Positions 8,301 to 13,566 of a stretch of DNA of 16,222 bases are shown here, piece after piece. Made by a program: the position numbers and the translations under genes. Source of the stretch: Treponema sp. (GTDB lineage: Bacteria; Spirochaetota; Spirochaetia; Treponematales; Treponemataceae); NCBI GenBank assembly GCA_003455655.1, contig DMQP01000208.1:1-16222 (forward strand). The letters are read 5' to 3'. Numbering within the stretch: the stretch's first letter is position 1; every line of letters starts with the position of its first letter. The notes under the pieces are model-generated. The model saw only the letters and a list, made by a program, of their open reading frames with translations, searched no databases and was not told the origin of the DNA.

Positions 8301-9077
8301 TCTGTTTCTGTCAGTTATGTATCAAAGCAAAACAATGTAACGGGTTCTTCTGTGTTTGCGCTGGGAGGTGCATGGTATGACAGTTCACTTTCTGAGTCTG
8401 AGCACGATTATGTTCTGAATACTGCAACGCTACCATCAGGAGATCCGTATCCAAATCCTAAAACCAGAGCAGCGAATACGACAGGTTGGAATGATTTGCC
8501 GGGAACAATGAGGGAATTAAATTTGCTGAAGGACTCTGTTTTTGCTGCTTATGATTTCTTTTCAATTACACAGGAAGAAGCAACGGAACAACACATAAAA
8601 AGTATCTCTGAAAGTGGTGAGCTTGAACATTATTCCATAGTACATTTTGCCTGTCACGGATATTTTAACAGACCGAATAGCAGTCAGCCGACATCGATTC
8701 TGCTTTCCGAGATTTCAACCATGATAGATGATTCCGATGAAGACGGATACCTGACAATTTCTGAATCGTCATTGCTTTCATTAAATGCTGATTTCGTTTG
8801 TCTCTCGGCATGTGAAACAGGTATTGTTGATTTGGATGAATCGGATGATATGACGGGACTTTCACGAGCGTTCATGACTGCCGGTTCCCGGCATGTAGGC
8901 GTAAGTCTTTGGGAAGCAAGTGACGATGCTGCCGTCGAATTTATGACAAGAATGTATAGAAAAATCCTGAAAGGTGCGGATTACGCATCTGCTTATAAGA
9001 GTGTAAAGGCTGAATTCAGAAAGAGTGCGGAATGGTCTCATCCGTTTTATTGGGCACTGTATACAATTTATGAATGA
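5325..9077 (+). CDS. Exported TPR-CHAT caspase-like protein
   Basis: This 1250-residue protein has three parts. A signal peptide comes first: basic KKK, a hydrophobic core, likely cleavage after SFLNA (about residue 21). About 15 tetratricopeptide repeats of roughly 42 residues follow (about 60-685), of the kinesin-light-chain type with phrases such as GDYESAV, GENHPETA and YNNLALIY. After a helical, coiled-coil-like linker (about 700-870) comes a CHAT domain (about 876-1250). The CHAT cysteine-protease dyad is present: H1111 in HFACHG and C1163 in LSACETG. D1136-E1147 between them fits an EF-hand calcium loop. The TTG start has GGAGG 9 nt upstream; the ATG at 5318 opens another, short frame. 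CHAT proteins are proteases or scaffolds activated through their TPRs; the target here is unknown, and export is unusual for the group. Arginine codons favour AGA/AGG (5 of the first 8, against 2 of the first 9 in glnN), which fits acquisition from elsewhere. Its TGA stop overlaps the glnN remnant at 9076. Confidence 0.9.
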   Translation: MKKKIHAIVLYAFLLTSFLNAQSLDERIAYVQDMSSACTLEYIDELEAELKSVLSRNDPRFALLNFRRGVILSGNARYSEAVDVFTKAIRIYKRAGDDYKYSLYSAEFNLANAYYYLAKYDDSITHYLVVMDLVQEFAGKNTYDWAITSLSIGNCYYAKGDYDKAIPFCSDASDIFCRLYGADSAIYAFSQGTLGLFYDGKGEFETAEKLIKEAIEIYTKNLSPATVSGLLPAYNNLALVYQHTGKYSSALETYECAASIAEAYKSDLNIELTLATIYSNMCSVCDVLCEYDKAYEYIMKSVEIRERVLGENDFNTATSYSNLAAWFYGKGDYESAVLYGEKALSAMIHSVGKENPTSLSAMDNVAVFYREKGDYEAALSMHSEALEIRKRLLGETYYETAKSYNYIGMIYDRLADYKNALIYYAHAVDIYETLFGSLHENTMNMYNNIGDIYYDSGDFSNAIKWQLKALDAAQAVFGSEHKTISIICSNLCLSYRAYGDYDSAQSYAEHALEVQLNLFGENHPETAVRYNNLALIYKDKNNLEKAAACLTKCVEIYKSLYADGQCPELGTVYSNLCALYIDESQYRTAVEYGELAVQFDEAYYGENHPKTMTAYINLASAYDYWGNLRSALKWNKKAVSAAESCYGADSKNPKLAIAYYNLAFTYQEQNESDKAIPYFEKAYLIWQDAANFSEMIECLDRVLSCGIENDAFVRETMELAFSVLEKSRVVASSIKSNFLQQAMPIYSFGLDFAKQKSDTDLAFWCSESIRNRSFLDQVGVDAALKLDEVTDLERDQIRELMEQIEENRLIIERQYKVPEEDQNMADALAAAKRLSDAETALLKLDAEIGMRCPKYAQLRNPVPVSLSVAQEFCGKNRAILEYVFTSSEKYCIVITDKKSYIVALDNAYDYAVSVKKLYDGVSKFPLKKESTFERPRNELYEKLVMPVLSYIKGKSGILVVPDGNLALLPFDILRQDSDSKMLGEQYAVALSPSVSVSYVSKQNNVTGSSVFALGGAWYDSSLSESEHDYVLNTATLPSGDPYPNPKTRAANTTGWNDLPGTMRELNLLKDSVFAAYDFFSITQEEATEQHIKSISESGELEHYSIVHFACHGYFNRPNSSQPTSILLSEISTMIDDSDEDGYLTISESSLLSLNADFVCLSACETGIVDLDESDDMTGLSRAFMTAGSRHVGVSLWEASDDAAVEFMTRMYRKILKGADYASAYKSVKAEFRKSAEWSHPFYWALYTIYE

Positions 9078-9102
9078 AGACCTGCTGTTTGTAAAATCCT
9101 AA
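9076..9102 (+). pseudogene. Displaced 3' end of glnN (nine codons including stop)
   Basis: These 27 bases encode EDLLFVKS-stop, exactly the C-terminus of GlnN. They match the intact copy at 5261-5287 in 21 of 27 bases. The six differences are all synonymous: GAT/GAC, TTG/CTG, CTT/CTG, GTT/GTA, TCG/TCC and TGA/TAA. Similarity stops at the preceding codon. The first base overlaps the CHAT stop codon, and the final TAA overlaps the stop of the convergent ABC fusion gene (9099-9101). It reads as the original glnN tail left at the right edge of the inserted CHAT segment. It has no start signal and is not a gene now. Confidence 0.85.
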
Positions 9103-10568
9103 GCGTTCATGCTGTTAAGTAAAAGCGTGTGAATGGTTTCTTCCGCGGTAATGATTGTTTCGTCTGGACTGACATACAACTTTGCCGCGGATTTTTTTTT
9201 CGGTAAAAGCTGTAACTCTTGCACTGTGCGCAGAGGAAAGCCTTGCATGACTAACACTTTGTCTGCAATAACACAAGCTTCTCGTGCATCGTGTGTTACT
9301 AAAATGACTGTGCGTTTTTGTTCAGAAAGTAAGGTTTGTAATTCTTGTAAAAGCATACACTCATGAGCAATGTCTTGAGACTGAAATGCTTCGTCCAAAA
9401 GAAGTAGCGGTGCTGGATATGCAAAGGCTCTTGCAAGAGAAGTTCGTTGTCTTTCTCCGCCAGAGACATGTTCAGGCAGTCTGTTTGAGACACTTCTTAG
9501 TCCGCTTGCATCAAGAATGTGTTGGGTGCGTTCGTATGCTTTTTTTTGAGGAAGGACAGCACTTGCTGCAATAAAAATGTTTTGCTCTATGGTTAGTGTA
9601 GGAAAGAGACGCGGTTCTTGAAATACAAAAGAAACAAGTTCGTTACTGTTAGTCTGGTCTTGGGCAAGTGCATTAAGTAGTGTTGTTTTTCCTGCACCGC
9701 TGGGGGCTATGATTGCAGTAACACTTTCTTTGGTGAAGGTGTATGAAAAACCATCTCTTTGCAAATTAGTTGTAATGTCTTTAGATGAAGCATTGTTTGT
9801 TTCAAAAGTTTTTCTTTGGGGAACATGAACCGAATGAATTTTTATGTTAGTGAATAAAAGTGTAAATAAGAGTTGGCTTACGTAGCCAGACGCAACAAGA
9901 ATAATTGTCGTTGCAATAACATGGGCTGTTTGTAAATGAACTTGCTGTAAACTTAACACTGTGCCCATGCCCTTTTGTGGAAGCGAAAGAACTTCGCCTG
10001 CTGCAACTGCTTTCCATACTAAGCCGTATGCGGTAGAAAGTCCCTGTCGAGCAAAAGGAAGTAGTGCTGGAAAACGAACAATGCATACTTCTTGCCAAGA
10101 AGAAAGTTTGTATAGGTGAGATGTTTCAAGAAGTTTTTTATCTACAGCGCAAATGCCTGCTTTAACAGATTCTGTAATTACAGGGAGAGCAATAAGGCAA
10201 GCAACAAAAATAGGAATGTTGTTTGAGTTAAGCCAAAAGAGTGCAAGTAAAATAAGTGCAACTACTGGTGTTGCTTTTATGCACCACAGAGGAATAGCAA
10301 TAAACTGAGCAAGAGATTTTGAAAGACCTCCTGCAGTTCCTAATAAAAATCCTATAAGAGCAGCAATTACAAAAGCGACAATGCAGCGTAAAAATGTTGC
10401 TCCCAGTGAAGCAAAAAAATCTTTTGTGCTACATAAATCTACCAGTGCCCGGACTATGTCAGTAAGACCAGGCGCAAGTAGTGGAGCATTTATGCATGTG
10501 CTTACCGTCTGCCACAGTGCGCATAAGACAAGCACCGACAGAAGGCTTAGACAGATTTTTTTTGTCAT
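9099..10568 (-). CDS. ABC importer permease-ATPase fusion protein (SsuC/ThiX-SsuB/ThiZ type)
   Basis: One 489-residue chain joins two subunits that are normally separate. Residues 1 to about 245 are a BPD_transp_1 permease with about six membrane segments and an EAA-like loop near 133-171 ending in R-F-P-A-L-L-P. Residues about 265-489 are an ATPase: Walker A APSGAGKT (288-295), Q-loop Q317, signature VSGGE (368-372), Walker B LLLLDE (388-393) and H426. Only 23 residues separate the Walker A lysine from the Q-loop glutamine, against 40 in the PotA-like ATPase of this window. The ATPase is thus compact and its adenine-stacking loop is not obvious. The ATG overlaps the stop of the binding-protein gene (ATGA) and lacks a Shine-Dalgarno, so translation is coupled. 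A symmetric dimer would give a complete transporter. Similarity is to sulfonate/nitrate/thiamine-precursor importers; the substrate is not resolved. Confidence 0.85.
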   Translation of the reverse strand: MTKKICLSLLSVLVLCALWQTVSTCINAPLLAPGLTDIVRALVDLCSTKDFFASLGATFLRCIVAFVIAALIGFLLGTAGGLSKSLAQFIAIPLWCIKATPVVALILLALFWLNSNNIPIFVACLIALPVITESVKAGICAVDKKLLETSHLYKLSSWQEVCIVRFPALLPFARQGLSTAYGLVWKAVAAGEVLSLPQKGMGTVLSLQQVHLQTAHVIATTIILVASGYVSQLLFTLLFTNIKIHSVHVPQRKTFETNNASSKDITTNLQRDGFSYTFTKESVTAIIAPSGAGKTTLLNALAQDQTNSNELVSFVFQEPRLFPTLTIEQNIFIAASAVLPQKKAYERTQHILDASGLRSVSNRLPEHVSGGERQRTSLARAFAYPAPLLLLDEAFQSQDIAHECMLLQELQTLLSEQKRTVILVTHDAREACVIADKVLVMQGFPLRTVQELQLLPKKKSAAKLYVSPDETIITAEETIHTLLLNSMNA

Positions 10569-11494
10569 TTGAAGTAGAAGCCGTCAGTGGGCAGTGCTGC
10601 TCCTATTGATTCTGGTGCAAACTGCAAAAAGAGTGACAAAAGACTTTCTATACTTTGCTTTGCTTGCGAGGGAGTTTTGTAGGTGAAGTTTGCATAGGGA
10701 ATTGCTTTTTGTGCAAGAGCAGCTGTTAATCCTAGACCTATGCGTTCTACTGCAAGACCTGCTTGTTCTTGGTTTGCTTGTGTCCAGTTAAATGATTTTT
10801 GGTATGCGCTTAAGAATGTCTTTACCAAAGAGGGGTGCTGCTGAACAAATTCTTTTCGTGCAACAATGAGTGTCATGGGGTAAGAAGCACTTCCACCAAC
10901 TTTTTCAAATTCAGATTGAATGTTAAGAGCTCTGCGTACACTGGTGTCTTTTGTGCAAGCAACTGTTGCAAAAGGTTCTGGAACAATTGCATAGTCAACT
11001 TTACCGCTTATAAGTGCTGCGGCAATTTCGTTGTTAGGAATAGAAAAATCAAGTGTTGCATTTACATTATTTTTTTGAAGAATGTAGCGAGTTATGTATT
11101 CGGGAGTTGCACCGGAACCTGCAACTGCAATAATTTTGCCTTCGAGATCTGCAACAGTAGAAATGTTTTTATCTTTTGTAATAAGAGAAAGCATGCCTAA
11201 GCCAGAAACACCGATGCACACAATGCTTCCCTTGTTTGCTGTGTAAGCTTTTGCTGCAACATTTGGCGGAAGAAAACCAATGTCTACTTCACCGTTTATA
11301 AGTTTTGGTAAAAGTTGATTTGCCGCAGCGAAAGTTTTAAAGTTCATATCTTCTGTTTCCATAAGATGTGCACAGGGAATTGCGCTCGGTCCGTTAAGAA
11401 TACCGACTGTAATTTGTGCCTTGTCTTTTGTTCCAGAAGCAAAGCTTGCCATTGCAGCAAGAATAAATGTTATGCATAGAAAAGAACGTTTCAT
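10565..11494 (-). CDS. NMT1/SsuA-like ABC transporter substrate-binding protein
   Basis: This 309-residue periplasmic binding protein supplies the fused importer encoded directly downstream. It has a signal peptide (K-R, hydrophobic core, cleavage near ASFASG) without a lipobox cysteine, followed by the NMT1/SsuA fold. Recognisable segments are ITVGILNGPSA, LINGEVDIGFLPPNVAAKAY, DLEGKIIAVAGSGATPEYI, and AALISGKVDYAIVPEPFATVA. Relatives bind alkanesulfonates, nitrate, or pyrimidine precursors of thiamine; nothing in view decides between them, and I see no TPP riboswitch in the short leader. The ATG at 11494 is chosen over an in-frame upstream ATG (11521) because GGAGG lies 5 nt before it and the signal peptide starts there. 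It has its own promoter at 11512-11540. Confidence 0.87.
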   Translation of the reverse strand: MKRSFLCITFILAAMASFASGTKDKAQITVGILNGPSAIPCAHLMETEDMNFKTFAAANQLLPKLINGEVDIGFLPPNVAAKAYTANKGSIVCIGVSGLGMLSLITKDKNISTVADLEGKIIAVAGSGATPEYITRYILQKNNVNATLDFSIPNNEIAAALISGKVDYAIVPEPFATVACTKDTSVRRALNIQSEFEKVGGSASYPMTLIVARKEFVQQHPSLVKTFLSAYQKSFNWTQANQEQAGLAVERIGLGLTAALAQKAIPYANFTYKTPSQAKQSIESLLSLFLQFAPESIGAALPTDGFYFK

Positions 11495-11511
11495 AATTTC
11501 CTCCGCAGAAG

Positions 11512-11540
11512 AGTATAGCACAAGCGATTTTTGTGTACAA
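11512..11540 (-). promoter_or_regulatory. Promoter of the binding protein/ABC fusion operon
   Basis: The minus strand shows TTGTAC (11540-11535), a 17-bp spacer and TATACT (11517-11512). The predicted leader is only about ten bases and consists mostly of the GGAGG ribosome-binding site before the ATG at 11494. There is no room for a riboswitch. Confidence 0.65.
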
Positions 11541-11564
11541 CGCTTTGTTGAAGAAGACGAACTT

Positions 11565-12017
11565 TTATGCGGCCTTTTTTGTGTGTATGCGTTTTACAAA
11601 GAAGTCAATGTTTGTTGCAAAGAATAAAACTAAATATCCGGTAATAACAAGTGCAAAGAACATATAAGTAGTAAACTCAAGTGTTCCATTTACAATGTTG
11701 CGAGACAAAAGACTAAAGACAAAAAGGGCTGCAAGAATAAATACTCCTGCAACAATCCACAAAGGAATGGGTAAGCGATAGTTTTTTTGTTCGAAACTGG
11801 GCGCGTGTTTTTTTATAGCAGTGCGAATTGCATTTTCTGTTACGGGAACAGAAATAGAAAGCGGTTTTGCAGCAAGTTGTTCTGCTTTGGTAAGAGCTCG
11901 AACTTGTGCTCTACATTTTTTGCAGAACAAAAGATGAAGGCTAAGAGACAGAGGCAAATGTTGTCCTTTGTCTAAAGATAAAAACTGATCCAAATACTCT
12001 TCGTGTGAATGTTTCAT
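11565..12017 (-). CDS. Zinc-finger anti-sigma factor with two membrane segments
   Basis: This 150-residue protein is very likely the membrane-bound anti-sigma factor for the ECF sigma encoded 9 nt upstream. Its N-terminal cytoplasmic part carries HLLFCKKC (H28, C32, C35), the HxxxCxxC zinc motif of ZAS/zf-HC2 anti-sigma domains. H3 lies 24 residues before H28, close to the canonical spacing for the fourth ligand. Two hydrophobic helices follow, at about 87-107 and 115-135, joined by a very short loop, and the C-terminus returns to the cytoplasm. Most anti-sigmas have one helix and a periplasmic sensory domain. Here almost nothing is exposed outside, so the signal may be sensed in the membrane or through zinc or redox chemistry. 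AGGAGG lies 5 nt before the ATG. Confidence 0.8.
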   Translation of the reverse strand: MKHSHEEYLDQFLSLDKGQHLPLSLSLHLLFCKKCRAQVRALTKAEQLAAKPLSISVPVTENAIRTAIKKHAPSFEQKNYRLPIPLWIVAGVFILAALFVFSLLSRNIVNGTLEFTTYMFFALVITGYLVLFFATNIDFFVKRIHTKKAA

Positions 12018-12026
12018 AGTTGCCTC

Positions 12027-12596
12027 CTATGCGTTTACAGCAAAGTCTTCTAGTTTTTGTTTAAGAATTTTCTTTGCTCTGAATATGTGTGATTTTATAG
12101 TGTTTACAGGTAAGTCTGTAATGCGTGCAATTTCTTCGTATTGGGCATCGTAAAAAAAATAGAGGTCAATGCAAACCGCATATTTTTCGGGAAGAGAGGT
12201 AACTGCTTCTTTTACTGCTTGGCGGGTTGCTTTTTTTATGGCACAGTCTTCGGGTGTGTCGTTAAGTGCTGGAATAAGTGTTTCGTCTGCAATAGATTCA
12301 TATTGTTTGTTTCTAGAAACTGAATTGAGTGCGGTGGTGTATGCAATTCGTGTAAGCCAGGTAGAAAACAAACTGTCTCCTCGAAACGAAGAAAGATTTG
12401 TGTATGCTTTAATAAAAACTTCTTGAGTAAAGTCTTCTACATCGACATCGTTCCGAAAAAAACTGATGCCCATAGCAGTAATTCTTTTTTTATAAGAATC
12501 TACCAGTGTAGAAAATGCGTCTTTGTTACCAGAGAGAATTTCTTTTATAAGTTTTTTGTCACGCTTTTTTAGTGACGCAGCTTCACTCTTTGTCAT
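12027..12596 (-). CDS. ECF-family RNA polymerase sigma factor
   Basis: This 189-residue protein is an extracytoplasmic-function sigma factor of RpoE type. Region 2 runs about residues 25-95, with DAFSTLVDSYKKRI, DVEDFTQEVFIKAY and FRGDSLFSTWLTRIAYTTALN (-10 recognition). Region 4 runs about 125-185, with SLPEKYAVCIDLYFFYDAQYEEIARITD and VNTIKSHIFRAKKIL (-35 recognition helix). It should direct RNA polymerase to envelope- or stress-response promoters, including probably its own (12972-12999). The ATG at 12596 lies inside the end of the preceding membrane-protein gene (14-nt overlap) without a Shine-Dalgarno, so translation is likely coupled. The open frame reaches 12650, but the extra residues show no family similarity. 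Its activity is probably held by the anti-sigma encoded next. Confidence 0.92.
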   Translation of the reverse strand: MTKSEAASLKKRDKKLIKEILSGNKDAFSTLVDSYKKRITAMGISFFRNDVDVEDFTQEVFIKAYTNLSSFRGDSLFSTWLTRIAYTTALNSVSRNKQYESIADETLIPALNDTPEDCAIKKATRQAVKEAVTSLPEKYAVCIDLYFFYDAQYEEIARITDLPVNTIKSHIFRAKKILKQKLEDFAVNA

Positions 12597-12939
12597 CGGG
12601 CTGGGTTTTAAAAATGTTTGCCTTGTAGAAAATGATGAATGCAAGACCAATTACTAAAGGAATTAGTCCGCCTAACAGCATGAATGAAAATCCCTTCATA
12701 AACAAGAACATTATTGAAAGCACTAAGCCTACGCCAATTAAAATTAATCCAGTAAGTAAAAAGAAGGGTTTCCAGTTATGTGAATGAGAAGTGTATGTTC
12801 CTGCAAGAATACGCTGCTTTGTTTCGCGGTGTTTCCATAACAAAGCAAAAAAGATTATTACTGCTCCAAAGGCAATACCTACAATGGGAATAAGTGAAAC
12901 AATAACTTGAGCGGATGGGGTAAGGGTTGCTGTATCCAT
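12583..12939 (-). CDS. DUF6249-like three-helix membrane protein
   Basis: This 118-residue protein has three hydrophobic segments: about 12-35, 57-80 and 85-107. A charged cytoplasmic loop (WKHRETKQRILAG) follows the first. The arrangement, with the HRE..RI..G loop and a final LIPLVIGLAFIIFY helix, resembles DUF6249 proteins, which often sit next to ECF sigma genes. The assignment is from memory of the pattern and is not certain. AGGAGA stands before the ATG. It is the first gene of the sigma operon and overlaps the sigma start, so it is probably a target or modulator of the same response. No catalytic motif is visible. Confidence 0.7.
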   Translation of the reverse strand: MDTATLTPSAQVIVSLIPIVGIAFGAVIIFFALLWKHRETKQRILAGTYTSHSHNWKPFFLLTGLILIGVGLVLSIMFLFMKGFSFMLLGGLIPLVIGLAFIIFYKANIFKTQPDDKE

Positions 12940-12971
12940 GTTAATTTTTCTCCTATAAAAACTTCTCTCTG

Positions 12972-12999
12972 TTAGACACTGTCTTATTTGAAAAGTTGC
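12972..12999 (-). promoter_or_regulatory. Sigma-E-type promoter, probably autoregulated by the ECF sigma
   Basis: The minus strand reads GCAACTT (12999-12993), 15 bp, then GTCTAA (12977-12972). The known sigma-E consensus is GGAACTT, 15-16 bp, GTCTAA, so only one base differs. It lies just after the FliL-like gene and just before the operon that encodes an ECF sigma. A sigma-70-like TTGACT is also present at 13010-13005 but lacks a good -10. Confidence 0.65.
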
Positions 13000-13002
13000 A
13001 CT

Positions 13003-13566
13003 TTAGTCAAAAAAGAGATAGTCGGAAAAGTAAATGTCTGTTATGTCTCCTAAAACTAATTCTTCATTTATGCGTTCTTTAAGTTCTTCTTTTATAACAT
13101 CTTCGCCTTTTTTCAAAAGTTCTCCTTTTGTGTTGCTAGAAAAGTATTCAGTAAAGATTGAGCGGAATTGCCGAGTCTTTTGTACCAGTTCTTCATATAA
13201 AACGGTGTCTCCTTCTGGATACGAAAACCAGGGAATAATGACCATAACTGTTCCGTTTGCTTGGTTGTCTTCACGCTTTGTTACGGTTCGAATTTCACCA
13301 ATAGACGTGTAAGCTGCAACTGCTGCATTTTTCTTTTTGCTTTTGTTTATAACTTTCTGAGGTGTAGGATCTGCTCTTCGGTATCCTGCTTCTAACTTTC
13401 GCTGAGGGTTAACAAGAGCAATTGCAGTTCCGAATAAAATAATAAGTGCAAGCGCAATGGCAACAATGGTAAGCACTAAATTGAGTGTCGGTTTTCCATT
13501 ATTTGTAAACCACTGCTTGTGCTGTTGTTCGCGGTTAATTCCCCTGGTGTATGACATTTTGTTCAT
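13003..13566 (-). CDS. FliL-like single-pass membrane protein
   Basis: This 187-residue protein has one N-terminal membrane helix (about 28-52), a basic, low-complexity linker, and a periplasmic C-terminal domain. That domain resembles FliL, the protein that surrounds flagellar stators: IFTEYFSSNTKGELLK, EELKERINEEL and VLGDITDIYFSDYLFF match the end of FliL in character and order. FliL is normally encoded next to motAB and fliM; here the gene follows hflX, so it may be a paralogue. The start overlaps the hflX stop (ATGA) and AGGAG stands 8 nt upstream; a second Met three codons later is less well placed. The functional link to flagella is an inference from similarity. Confidence 0.65.
   Translation of the reverse strand: MNKMSYTRGINREQQHKQWFTNNGKPTLNLVLTIVAIALALIILFGTAIALVNPQRKLEAGYRRADPTPQKVINKSKKKNAAVAAYTSIGEIRTVTKREDNQANGTVMVIIPWFSYPEGDTVLYEELVQKTRQFRSIFTEYFSSNTKGELLKKGEDVIKEELKERINEELVLGDITDIYFSDYLFFD

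Noticed and set aside
5325..9077. TPR-CHAT as a component of a type III-E CRISPR (Craspase) system
   Set aside because: There is no repeat array, no Cas7-11-like gene and no Cas1/2 in the window, and this protein has a signal peptide.
5261..9102. Target-site duplication of a transposon around the CHAT gene
   Set aside because: The two copies are not identical, differ only at synonymous sites, and there are no terminal inverted repeats, transposase or integrase.
11495..11564. TPP or other riboswitch upstream of the binding-protein gene
   Set aside because: The promoter leaves a leader of only about ten bases, and no conserved riboswitch core is visible.
12597..12650. Earlier start of the ECF sigma factor
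   Set aside because: The extra 18 residues overlap the membrane-protein gene, are not sigma-like and lack a ribosome-binding site.
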